Assembly: GCA_964020085.1 (NCBI GenBank)
Contig: OZ026595.1
Location: 19,290,153 to 19,354,152, forward strand
Reading direction: 5' to 3'
Source of the DNA: Micromussa lordhowensis
Taxonomy: Eukaryota > Cnidaria > Anthozoa > Scleractinia > Lobophylliidae
Length of the DNA stretch: 64,000 nt
This document shows, piece after piece, positions 1 to 11,512 of the stretch. The notes beneath the pieces are model-generated. The model did no database searches. It was not told the DNA's origin and saw only the letters and a list, made by a program, of their open reading frames with translations. The position numbers and the translations under genes were made by a program. The stretch's first letter is position 1. Each line of letters opens with the position of its first letter.

Positions 1-2240
1 CATTACGATGTCTTGAAAAGAGAATCCAATTGCTTTCTTCCCCTTGTGGTAATTGAAGCAGGGAGCCTGTTTTTCAAGACCAAATACATTGAAATCTGGT
101 TGTTGTAGTGAAATGACATCATAATGTAAGCAGCCCATTGTTTGGTGTTTATCATGGTCCTGGTTTCATCTTCTTCTTTCATTGCTGTATTGGCAGCTTC
201 CTATCTACTTACTTCAACTATACTAGCTACCTTATCATGATGATCTTCTAAGAGTCATTGGTTGGTTCCAATGCATATCAGTCTTCTATGCATCCATAGG
301 TTGTTGCCAATGTGAAGTCTACCTATGCCTACAATTTGTAGACAGTCTAAGCTAGAAGGCCTGCAACATGCATTGTAGGCCTGTTTTGAGGAGATTCCTC
401 CCACAAGGCAACATTCACATGAAGACAGATGTGCATGTTTTAATGTTAACAATGTCATAGTGAGAAAATCCTCCCCACTGCATATCGTGTAAAGGCTATC
501 TTTACTAACTACCTGACCTCTTATCTTCCTCCTCAGGTTGGTTGGATGATTCTTGTCGGTTGACCTTGAGTTCTACTTAGATAGCTGATCTGAACTGAGG
601 TGTGTGCATTGTCCCATGATCCCATTCACCTAGTGCCTTTTAATTTTGTGAAGGTTTTTAGAAGAGTTTTATTTCCATTTTCCAGAGCTGTCAAAAAGAA
701 ATCAAATTTATCGTTGACATTTGACTCGGACCACTTTGCAAAGTTTTTAAAAGATTGTAAACCTCACAGAAATAAAAGGCATAAGGGTAAGTACTTAGAG
801 TCCTAACAGCTGATCAATGCTTTTCCTGATAGAAGTTACTAACTAGAAACAAGAACCATTAAACCTGCAATGAGGTGAACCCTTGCAATGGCTGAATAGC
901 CTTGGCTTCTAGTGTACTAAGTTATAAGTTGTAATGTAATATCTGGTTGAACCTTACTGGAAGAATTTCACTTATCAGAATGAAGACTGTCAAGTGAAAT
1001 GTAATAAATGAATTGGCCTAAGCGCAACTAAGCGGGAGTCAAAAGGCAACACGAACAAGTGACATTTAATGTCTCCAACTTGAAGTCGAAATGAAGACGG
1101 AGTGAAGTTGAACATCAGCCAGAGTGTAGTCGAAAAAAGCCGGTGTGAGGTGAAAATCGATCCGGAATGAGATAAAAAATATTAAGGCCGAACTGCAATC
1201 ACTGGCCGAATAACCTGCAAAGAAACCCAAATCTACTATGAGGCAGGAGGGAGGAGCCACCCTGATCCCGGGGACCCATCAGTAAACTAACTAAATTATC
1301 TACATTAAGCCTAATCAGAAGTCCATGGACTTCTGGCCGAAAAGTGTGTGCTTGTATGCTTTGTAAGGTTCATCCAGAGCTCTATATTAACCCTCCCCTC
1401 CCAGCCCACAGTATATTTACTGACCACCAGCATCATGTGTCATCAGAGTCTTGCCAGCCTTGGGTGACACTGAGCATATGGACGACGTCAGGCCGATTGA
1501 AGCCAGGTAAGCTTAGACCACAGACGATCTTTGGTTTGGGAAGATGCTGTTCTGAAGGACATAGATTGGCTCCTTGGTGAAGATGAACTGATGCTTAAGA
1601 ATTGGAACTAAAAAATGAAAAAAGAAAATGTTATTGAAAAATGAAACAAACTGCTGTGACAATGGACGAATAGTATCATAATTATGTACACCGTATCATT
1701 GATGAACAAGTGTCAATAATCTGCTTGGTGCATTAATGGTGTGTTTAATGTCCCTCACATATCTTTAAAATAAACCAGAATATGAATTTCTTCAAAGTCC
1801 TAGCCTCCATAGCATGCGTTCCCATACAAGTGAAGAAAATTGGGGCGATAGCACAAGATCGACCTAGAGAAAACACTCCTTCATTCGTACGAAAGCACTT
1901 GGTGCGAAGACTAGGAAAGTGTTTAGGAAATCTTTCTGGAGTAAATTGGTTTGGCCAGCATATTCCATTTATATCATAATTTTACTTAGGTTTCAAAATA
2001 ACTTTGATCTACAGAATTTGTTGACATCTTTTCCCAGTGATCATGTGAATAGGCTTTCTACTGAGTTTAAGGCAAAACACAGTCCACTTTATAAAAAGTG
2101 GAACAACCATAAAAATCAAAAGCGCACTGCCTTTTATGATTACAGTAATGAAACTTTTATTTCATAGAAATTAAACAGTAATGCAAAAGCTTTAAATAAA
2201 AACACTTGTCAATGGCAAATTGTTTGTTGATATAAAAGGT
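1..2240. repeat. Long direct repeat, copy A (left edge cut off)
   Basis: This block is closely similar to positions 11513-14420 in the same orientation. The similarity starts at the first base of the window, so the true left end lies outside. It runs through matching short ORFs (minus strand at 1066-1260 and 12601-12795) to about 2240. Copy A lacks about 690 bp present in copy B (roughly 13620-14309). No protein domain is recognisable in any frame; the short ORFs are not convincing genes. It could be part of a segmental tandem duplication or the terminal repeat of a large mobile element. The sequence alone does not decide. Confidence 0.85.
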
Positions 2241-2393
2241 ATATTTCATGACAGTTAGTATAGTCTCAGAAACTCAATATCTGTGCATGTAAATTCCTAC
2301 CTTTTGTAGAAAGATGTCAGCGTTATAAAGGGTTGATGATGACGTGAAAGATACACTGCAAATGGCAATGTCAATTCTGTTTTGTTTCTCTTA

Positions 2394-2515
2394 AGACATG
2401 GCCAGCCCTCATTTCATGTGCACCACGAGGAACATGGTACTTGGACCCCAGCAAGGAATGTTGACATCATAGTAAGAGCATTCTCAGGTGGTCACTGGAT
2501 GATTCTACCAACTCA
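2394..2515 (+). other. Exon-like fragment of unknown identity
   Basis: An open stretch follows a pyrimidine-rich tract ending in AG and stops at a GTAAAC donor-like site. It reads as HGQPSFHVHHEEHGTW followed by a segment containing GGHWMILPTH. The composition looks coding, but I do not recognise the family and no clear partner exon completes a gene. It may be a remnant of a gene or transposon. Confidence 0.2.
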
Positions 2516-3104
2516 CGTAAACACAAAGGTACTAATATTATTAAGAAAGAGGAATATTAGTAAGTTTTATCAGGCGGCAAGAATTTTATGCTAGATGAGG
2601 GGTGTGTAAGGGTTGGTGATGAGGTGGTTTTGCATTATGTTTGGTACAGTATTGTAACCTGCTGTATTGCGGTTCTATAAGACTAAGCAGTTTTCTAAGT
2701 TTTCAAAGTATAGTGCTGATTTTGTTGATTGCAACCAAAAAAAATTGGCGTTCCAAGCTCGTTTTTGGGATATTTGAGCTTGAAAACTAGCATCTTAACA
2801 AATTTTCACCAGAAAGCATTAACTAAATAAATAAGCTAGGTCGTAGTTCTAATGGAATAGTGAACCTGAAGTATTTATGATGGCATCTAGTACACTTGTA
2901 ACTACAACTGCAGCATTTTGGTAAATTTGGATTCAATATTGCACTTGTTTTATACTGATGGTCATCCTAATGTAAGAGTTGTATTGACTATATGCAGAAC
3001 TGAAGTAGCGTAAACATCAAACCTCCCTTACCATTATTGAAAGACAGTAAATCGCAAAGTACTTCTCAATATCTTTATCTCATGTGTGGATGCTGTTGTC
3101 TGTT

Positions 3105-3183
3105 AGGGCTATCCACTGTGGTTTCCAAGTGGAGTGGTGTCAATGACAGTTTTAGACCAGTGGGCAAAGTTGACATCATGGGG
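3105..3183 (+). other. Second exon-like fragment of unknown identity
   Basis: A short open stretch reads GYPLWFPSGVVSMTVLDQWA and continues to a strong donor-like GGTAAGTG. It lies about 600 bp downstream of the fragment at 2394-2515 on the same strand and could belong to the same decayed gene. The family is not recognised. Confidence 0.2.
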
Positions 3184-3435
3184 TAAGTGCTGCCACACCC
3201 TGCTAATTCACTGAGGGACAAAGCTACTCAAGATTGAAGTTAGTAGCTTTCAAAGGATAAAAGACATACCAGTCTTAATATAATTCCACACATACAATCT
3301 CTGTTAGCTTTTTCTATACTTATGAATTTGATGGCAACTTCAAGAAAATATGCCTTTGATTTATACATGACATTCTCTATACTGAACGCATTGCTGGTGC
3401 ATGTTCTTAGAGTTTTGGTGTACATAAAGATACTA

Positions 3436-3471
3436 ATTTCTCTAATTTCTCTAATTTCTCTGATTGCTGGA
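3436..3471. repeat. 9-bp microsatellite-like tandem repeat
   Basis: About four copies of a TCTCTAATT unit stand in a row. Read on the minus strand they give a REI repeat inside a short ORF, which is a by-product of the repeat and not a gene. Confidence 0.7.
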
Positions 3472-3804
3472 GTTACTAATGTATGTTTCAAGAATTTCCA
3501 GTCGTCTACATCAAGACCATGTCTCCTAGAATCATGCCACCTCTTTTCATACCATTTCTGCATCCATTGTTCCATTTCTCTTCCTAGCAGTAGCAGACTA
3601 AAGCTGTTTTGCAAGGCCATGGGTGATTGTTCACTTCTGAGGTTGTTGTCACAAGATGACTTCATCGGCAATCTACTAAGGAACTAAAGCACATTTGACA
3701 AGTTAACAGCTGAAACTGACAAACATACATATACATCACTTACCTTCACAATAATGAATGATGGTCCAAAATGTGTGAATGCAAGAAGAAATAACTTTTA
3801 CTTT

Positions 3805-4440
3805 TGTAATAATTTTCACGTCCCCGAAAATGGACGGTTTATGATTTTGGTAATTTTGACGTCCCCGAAAATGGACGCTGTTTGAATTTGGTAATTTGAA
3901 TGAATGTGTCTGCCCCCGAAAGTGGGCTGATTCCACCTAGATAACAATAGTTTATTACCTTAAGTTAAGTGACTAATATCTTAAAAAAAGCACACTGACA
4001 CCGTTTTATTTAGTTTTATTGTATAAATAAACATCAGAAACTCCTAAGGGGTTGAAAAACCCCTTAGGAGTTTCTTGCAATGTATATTAATACAAAAGTT
4101 AGTTATAATAACAGTATCTCTCTTCATGGTTTCTTCCTGTGTTTTCACTTGTGATCAATTTTTACGTCCCCGAAAATGGACACTTTATGATTTTGGTAAT
4201 TTTGACGTCCTCGAAAATGAACGCTGTTTGAGTTTGGTAATTTGAATTAATGTGTCTGCCCCCGAAAGTGGGCTGATTCCACCTAAATAACAAAAGTTTA
4301 TTACCTTAAGTTGAATGACTAATATATTAGAATAAAGCACACTGACACCATTTCTTTAGTTTAATTGTATTGATAAGCAATATCAGAAACTCATAAGGGG
4401 CTCAGCGACCCCTTAGTAGTTTCTGGGAATTTATTGATAT
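3805..4440. repeat. Two tandem ~346-bp units with hairpin motifs
   Basis: The unit beginning near 3805 is repeated near 4150 with a 346-bp offset. Each unit opens with motifs that can fold on themselves (CGTCCCCGAAAATGGACG, then a related GCCCCCGAAAGTGGGC form). Each closes with a longer hairpin. In unit 1 this hairpin has a perfect 16-bp stem (4036-4051 with 4060-4075) and an 8-base loop. In unit 2 (4385-4423) the loop sequence differs and the stem has two mismatches. A further related hairpin stands near 4505. No coding sequence explains the pattern. Confidence 0.85.
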
Positions 4441-6200
4441 TTACATTAATTACAATAATATTTACTCTCTTTGTGATTTCTTGCTGTCTTCTCCATTTTG
4501 TTTGCTCCCAAAAATGAGCAGTGACCATGAGCTATGATAACTATGCTTTTCACAATATCAATATTACTTTTTACAATGCAAAAAATCCACAGGACCTAAA
4601 TTAATGCATGAGGGGGTGCGCTCCTAAACTGAATAATTTAGCATCCAGAGAAAGCCAAGAGTGTCCCAGTGTCAGTTGACACTTCATTTGGAACACCCAG
4701 GACCCCCTGGATGATTCTCATTGGTTTGTGATATTTGGCTCTGTAACAAGTCATTGTCGTTATCAAGCCTTTGTGTGTTTGTAGCCGGATAATGTACCAA
4801 AGGGAAAAGCCGAACTGTAAGTGCAAGCCGAACTGAAAGCTTATCATTAATATTATTATAATAAAAGCAACTAAATCCACATACCTCATGCCAAGTTGTA
4901 GGAATAACCTACCTTAAATATCATTTCTTGGTCCTTCAACCCAAAGGATAGCTCTGTCTCAACATAAGCGTCGCCAGAGAAATGCTTCTTAATGACACGA
5001 CATGCATACAAGTAGAGCAACCAAGAGGTACAACTGACACTGAGATCAGATCTGGCTCTTATTGGGTGGTTTCTCTCAGCCATATTCCAGTCATGCCCAT
5101 CCCTTTTGATGGCCTGGACATGTATGGTGATCCAGGAAGAATTCCACCGTTACGAAATTCATTCACCCTTGCTACAAGGTAGTCCTTTAATTAGGTTTCT
5201 AATAAAATATTTATCTTTCAAGGCTTCAGTATGAGGTTGACAACCTCATCCCACAAATAGGGAATATGACTCAAAGGGCAGCAACAAGAAGTGAGCACCA
5301 AGTCAAGGCCTAGAAATGGAGTTTGAAATGTTAGGACTGCATATATAGCACTAGTAGACTTTCACAGGTCACCAGTAGATGGATGACAAGAAGTATAATT
5401 CAAAAATTCTTGGCTTCAGTCAGAGCAGATGGAGTGAATTTGTTCCTTAGAAAACAGACTTGGAGATAATTTTGTTTTTAGACCTGAGTGATATCCAGAT
5501 AGAAAAGACTTGTAGTCACCTTGAGAAGGTTGTTGAGAAGTTTGTTTTTAAGAAGGAAACAATAACCAGGTTCTACTGATACTAGACAAGGAAACTGCAA
5601 TCAAAGAGCTGTGCTCCAATCTTGCTGACCCTGAGTGGAATGACACATCTTCATGTCAAAGAACATGATGAATTATGACACATGACTAAACAGTCTGCTT
5701 ATGCTGTGGTTAAGTTGGAAGATTTCTGGTTCCCTTTCAAGGTTATTGAGAGGTTACAGGTCTTGTATGTTTTGGTAGTGAAGATTCTGAATGAAACCTC
5801 TCTCTTCCATTATTATTGGCATTAGAAGGTGGGCTTCATTGGCTGACAGCTATGGGACAGCAGTGCTTGTTTTGTTAGGAATCAGCCTAGTTAGAATTTT
5901 TCAGTATTTGTATTATTCTACAATATTCCAGTCTCCCAGTGCTCCAGTGCTTTCGAGCAGTTGAAATGGTTTCCTGGTATTGGCTTTGTGGGTTTGTAAA
6001 TAGGACATTTGGTAGTATCAGATGACCTGAATGACAAGTTAAGAGAGCCATGGAAAGGCATGGTTTTGAGTAGTGTAAATAATGACAGTGTTAAAGACTG
6101 GCAAACGTTTGTAATACAAACAACCTTTTAAGCCATTCATCAGGGGTGTCTTATTTCTATACAAGTACATTTTCCTCCAACTCCCTTAACAGGAGCGAAT
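4440..6200. other. Intergenic, one weak exon-like ORF
   Basis: No confident gene is visible. On the plus strand, 4982-5182 is open. Its end reads IPVMPIPFDGLDMYGDPGRI and continues to a CAAG-GTAGTC donor-like site. I do not recognise it. The rest shows scattered stops in all frames. Confidence 0.3.
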
Positions 6201-6214
6201 GGTATTTTAAAATG

Positions 6215-6690
6215 TGAGCCAATGTTGGAAGTGATCACCATCACAAAAGCTACACATAGGGTATAACAGGACGGATTTGTATCCATGTTTAAGAACAAGC
6301 AAGGCTGTTGTGCTCATTATATTTGGTTCTTTATAGAATTAAAGGACATGTTTCTTGCTCCTCCTTGCTCGTATTATACCAGGAGTTCCTGTGGATGTTC
6401 TTGGGTTTCTTCTTAAATCCAAGTGTAGTAAGTATTGTAAAGTGTTGTAAAGGAAGCAAGTGTGAGCCAATGTTGGAAGTGATCACCATCACTAAAAGCT
6501 ACACATAGGGTATAACAGGACAGATTTTTATCTGTGTGCAAGCACAAGCAAGGCTGTTGTGCACATTGTATTTGGTTCTTAGAATTAAAGGACATAATAA
6601 TTATGGTTCTTGCTCCTCCTTGATTGTATTGTACTAGGGGGTCTTGTGGATTTTCTTGGGTTTCTTCTTAAATCCAAGTGTAGTAGGTCT
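6215..6690. repeat. Two tandem ~246-bp units, third diverged copy downstream
   Basis: The segment starting at 6215 recurs at 6461 with few differences. Its second half (ending in the sequence around 6660-6690) is recognisable again, more diverged, around 7160-7420. All three are interrupted by stops in every frame, so this is a decayed repeat rather than a protein repeat. Confidence 0.75.
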
Positions 6691-7449
6691 AACATTGAGG
6701 ATTAACCAAAAATGGTGTAAAGGAACTTGATAAGCCCTGTAATATGATCTATATCATGGTTTGAAAAAGCTTGCATTAATAGCTGCAGATAAGGAAAATT
6801 GCTGGGAATCTGAGTTTAGTAACAGTGGCTACTATTGCAAATCATAACTAATCCAGAGGACCTTTCTGATAAGCAAGTTGCCTGATAAACTTATAAGAAG
6901 GAAAGGAATGCTGTTGAAGCCAGCATGTTTGAGAAGCCCTCAACAGGGCTGCTGTGGAGAGGCAATGTGACACATGTATCTATTGCTTATGGTTAAGGTT
7001 ACCCCAACAGAAAAAGTCAGTCTGCTGAAAGGATTTTGATGGATATGTCCTAAATATTTAACACAGGAATTTATCCAACTCCTTTGCCATGTGGGTCTAT
7101 ACCCACATTGATCATCCTCCCATTAATGGGAAGAAGGACCTTTGTACGAGAAGTTAGGAGGGGCCTGTGTTGGAAGACATGACCATCATGTCACTTGCCT
7201 CTGTTAAGTCAAAGTTACATTCTGGATAGTACAAGAACATTGAGACAGAAGATTAATGTTTTACTATCTTGGATGGTCTTCAATTCAGTGCCAATGATTA
7301 TGGCTCTCCTGGACTTGTTCCAGGTCTTCACCAGCCTGCTCTTTACTTTCCTCTTGTCTCTGATGGTATTCTAGTTGTCCCCATTCCATTGATCTTAGAT
7401 TTTTCCTTGAATCCAAAGGGGGTTAATGGAGCTCAACCAACTTTTAACT

Positions 7450-8810
7450 TTAAGTAAAAGATCATTACGATCAGACTAGAGACGAGTTGTTGAGAACCAT
7501 GTGTCAGAGGTAGGGACTACTGTATCAGATTCGTAGCAAGCCTGACAATGTTAATAGTTTCATCCTGTAAATTTGTGGATGTCAGCAGAAAGACCAATCA
7601 CCTACTAGTGGCAAGCAAGGTTTGTTGCTCAGAACTGAGAGGGAACAGGAAGGGTGTTGGACAGAACAACAGAGGTGACTGACATCAACCTTGCCCACAA
7701 AAGAGAAGTCTTGATATACATGAATGGTTTTAAGAATGTAAATGAAACGTCTGGTTCATTTCAACTTGGATGATGTAGTGTGATGGCTACAGAGAATTAA
7801 TTCAGTGAAGCAAGGTCATTCTCATACCACGTTTGATGACTGGCTCGAAGAAATGCAGGTTGAAATGAAATGGCAACAGAAGACAATGTATCACTGTATC
7901 GCTTTTCTATTCTTTCAAAGCAAAGTCTTCTGCAAAGTCACTGTGAAGCATCTATTCCGAGGTGTAAATGAGGTACTGTAGATTAAACAAGCCAAATTTG
8001 ATGCACCACCATGAAGGTTGCTTCAAATCGTCATTCTGTCCTCTGTTCATCCTCCAATTCGATCTGATTAAGGAGCATGGTAATTCCAGTTGTCTTTAAG
8101 AATCAAGATGCAGTCTATTGGACCACAAATTTGTGGCATCAACAGGTAACACAGACAGCCATTACTGATAATCAAGGTCTTTTACAAGTGGGAACGAACA
8201 GGAAGAGTGAAGGACAGAACAATTTACGAAGGTCCTTACTAAGGAGGTCCAGATGAGCCAGCTAGACTACTGTCTAAGATGCTGAAGATCACCTTTTTAT
8301 ATGAGTAGTGGCTCATTAATTGGTTTAATAATGATAAAGCACCTTCCTAGACCAGATCATCTTAGTGCCGAACATTTCGGTCTTGTCCATTGAGCTGACT
8401 GTAGAGATATTACTCTCAAGTTGAGTCTGGGGTCAAGAAGGGATGACTGGAGCAAGAGTGTTGTCATACAAAGTTTCCAGAAGGTTACCCAGGCTGATGA
8501 CAGCAACTGGCAGGGTACCACTTTCTTTTCCTTGAAAGGCAATCTTCTGTAAAATCATTGAGTCAGTTTTATTTCCACATTATATATTTTCTGAATGATT
8601 AGAAATTTCACAGATGTTATAACATTAAAGAAAGAAATACAAGAGTTGGTAATTTACGATCTGGGGTTGAGGCTTCCTCTCTTGCATGCAACAATGGAGA
8701 AAGTTGTTAAAGGATGTGTTACCGAGGTTTAATGTGAAACATTGCCACCATTGAGTGTTGTTTTGAACCACAGACTGGAGAAGCGTATTATTGTTGTCAG
8801 CATCTTCTTC
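7450..8810. other. Intergenic; one minus-strand exon-like scrap at 8357-8550
   Basis: No gene is supported. On the minus strand, a TTTTACAG acceptor-like site near 8550 is followed by an open run containing GTLPVAVISLGNLLETLYDN, ending at an in-frame stop near 8440. It looks coding in composition but matches nothing I know. Confidence 0.2.
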
Positions 8811-8811
8811 T

Positions 8812-9793
8812 TCAGTGGTGTTCTTTACGCGGTGCTTGTGCTTTGGATTCCATGGTGGCTTGTGATCGCAATTTTTTCCTTTGCCTTTCTTGCTGTTGTC
8901 GGAGCCTTTGGACTAGCACACAGAACTGAAGTAATTGAAGTTTTGGCATTTCATACAATTTGTTTCCATACGCTGGACAGTTCTGGACCTTCCTTGTGTG
9001 TGTCTGTTTGTCCACAGTATCCACAGGGTTGCTTTCACCAACCGCTTTGTTTGTTCTTGGGTGGACGCCATTTCTCAAACTGTCGTCCAGGCTTCTTTGC
9101 ATCTTGAGGAATTTTCGTGTCGCTTACTCCTGTTTGAGCAGCTTCAGTTAAAGTGCACCTAACCCCAAAAAACAATAAAGCTTATTTTGTGGAGTAATTT
9201 GCTGCAAACATTTTTCGATTTGGTTAAATCTTTGATTTTCTATGGCTCATCACAGTACATCAAAATGCCGCCATTTCTTGTTGATGGCTTTTTGGATGAA
9301 CAATCAATTCTGTGTTGTTTGGATGAGGTGTTCCAAGATTCGTTCATCACAGTTGGCTTCAAATTCGCAGTCGTTGGCTTTCTGTCTTAAACGTGCAGCG
9401 TACGCGTTCGTTGTTTCGTTATGTGCCGGTCTCATTTTGAGGAATATGTATCTTGCATGGTGTCATTTTTCTTCGGCTTGAAGTAATGATTCAACTTCTT
9501 TCTCAACTTTTCGTAGGTCGTTATCACCATCTGTCGTGTTTGGCAAACTTTTCTCCAGGTGAGCGATTTCTTTCCTCCCAAAAATGATGAGTGGATTTTT
9601 CTTGTCGAGTGGTTCCATAATCTTGAAATAACTGAATTTCTATTCAATTTCTTCAAGCCAGTCATCCCACGCTTTTCCTCTAGCAATCAGGTCATCTCCT
9701 GGGGTAAATGGTTGAGATTTTAGATTTCTCGTTGCCATAGTGACTTGCACGGGAGCTGCTGGGCCGGCATCTGCTTGTTCTGTGTCAGACATG
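8812..9793 (-). pseudogene. Decayed Ty3/gypsy-type gag
   Basis: Read on the minus strand from an ATG near 9793, the sequence gives the start of a retrotransposon Gag. An acidic N-terminus is followed by a WDDWLEEIE segment, an in-frame stop, a frameshift, then the segment ending around YEKLRKKLNHYFKPKKN. Further on it reads NAYAARLRQKANDCEFEANC and later the CPAYGNK part of a zinc-knuckle region. These are hallmarks of the capsid and nucleocapsid region of the K02A2.6-like Ty3/gypsy elements common in cnidarian genomes (recognition from memory). Several stops and frame changes show it is dead. No protease, reverse transcriptase or integrase could be found downstream, so the element is truncated. 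Confidence 0.8.
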
Positions 9794-9920
9794 TTTGTTA
9801 ATCGATCAATTCATGCGTTGTGCTATTTTGCTTTCTTGCCTCTCTCGCTGGGCTTCAAACTTTGCTTGCGAGGTTTCTTTGGCTTTCTTCTCTGCTTTTG
9901 TTGCTTAGTCAGGTGTGTTT

Positions 9921-9940
9921 TCCTCGTCGCCAGTGTAACA
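9921..9940 (-). mobile_element. Probable LTR end and primer-binding region of the gag remnant
   Basis: On the minus strand, upstream of the gag start, TGTTACA is followed at once by CTGGCGACGAGG. A TGT...ACA-type LTR end followed by a TGGCGACGAGG-like tract is the usual arrangement at the 5' leader of this retrotransposon group. How much of the LTR remains beyond 9940 is unclear. Confidence 0.45.
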
Positions 9941-11512
9941 GCCGCAAGTCTTTCTCTAAATAAATGCTGTTTAATAGCATAACACTTTTGCCCACTACAT
10001 CTGACATGGTACTATAAAGCGATGCTTATGCGCATGTGCAATCTTAACTATACCGGAATTGTCTGAATACTCGAATGGATATCACAATTACGTCAACTTG
10101 ATATTGTTCCATTGGAGGAACAAAAACATGTGAGATCACATTGCTCTTCTATATCTTTGTTGTAACATCATGTAGCAACCACCATTGAGTTGGGAGGTGA
10201 TTACATTACCCTGAAGAATTCTCGGGTGTTGTCTTTAGCCATGGCAGCACCAACACTGACCAAAATTGGAGAATTCACCCTTTCCACAATCTATCCAGTT
10301 TTTATTTAATTCTGTCATTATGCGGGAGCAAACATTCCAAAGTGGCAAGGCTTAATGTAAGCGGAGTTTTCATAAAATTTTTATCTCTCTGGAGGGATAG
10401 AAACAACAGTGGAAACAGAGAGATATATGGCAATCTTGTGCACTCTCCAAATTGAGAATATTGATTGTCTGGAATGACAGTACATGATGTCAAGAAGCAC
10501 AAAGCTTCAATGAAGCTTGCCTTGGAAAAACACTTGATGCGATGTTTTGGTCAAGAAAATAAAAATGCAGTATTCAGTTTTCCAAAAGGCAAAGCAGGAT
10601 TAGAGGTGACTTATCCATTCTAAAAATAAGGTGATATTGGATTGGACATGCTCCACAGAGGAGCAAATAACAACTGCAAAGTTGTTCTCAGATGGATATA
10701 CCAGAGTGGAAAATTGTAAAAGGACATTCCAAGTCCACATAATGAAAGAACAGAAACAAAAAACAGTAACTGTTACAGTAAGAACATAACAGGAAGAAGA
10801 GAGGCCCAACTGGGAGCACGCCTTTTGACTTGTAAAGAACCAAGAATAGAGACAGATTGCATTGTTTTCCTGTGCACCCCTTGGCATCCAGAGAATTGAC
10901 GATGACTGCAGGGACAATTGATGGTTACAAAGCTTCAATGGCAGTTCTTGTTGAAATCATCATGTTGCACCACAGGCACTCAAGCCCATTATGTCTATCC
11001 AAAACCACAATATTTGCTTCCTCTTGAATTGGCTACAATCAACACTCTATCTAGCTAACCATTCTTCCTTCCTAATGTTAGCCATAGGACTGTCAGGAAT
11101 GGAGAAACCTTCTTGTTTCCCTGTGATTCATTCAGTGACAAGGGACGATGATGACAGTGATGTCATGGATGACACATGAGTGTATAACCTCAGTGTCTAC
11201 TTCATTGAAGCATGTTGCATGTCTGGTCTGCTTTTGTTGTATGTGTTGTCTGCAGTTGCCTATGCTCCATCATGGAGTAAACAGACAATGTCTTGAAGCT
11301 TCAATGGCATTGCTGGTTGAGACATTCATATCCTAGGCGTACAAGGCCAGAATGATATTTTGCCATGGATCCATGCCTGTCCTCTGTCAGTCTTGTGTAA
11401 GCACTCTGCCATCTCCATCCAGTCAGCTCCTGTTTAACAATTTACATTGCCTATTTACCTACATTAACCTACTAGTGCTGTTATCATTCCATCTTTATCA
11501 ATAGGTGACTTC
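9941..11512. other. Intergenic, no supported gene
   Basis: Frames are broken throughout. A short sequence around 10929-10975 recurs in altered form around 11294-11335 (both contain AAGCTTCAATGGCA), suggesting an old internal duplication. Nothing else is recognisable. Confidence 0.5.

Noticed and set aside
3240..3687. Overlapping 143-aa minus and 121-aa plus ORFs
   Set aside because: They overlap antisense across a 9-bp repeat, have mixed composition and no recognisable motif; probably chance.
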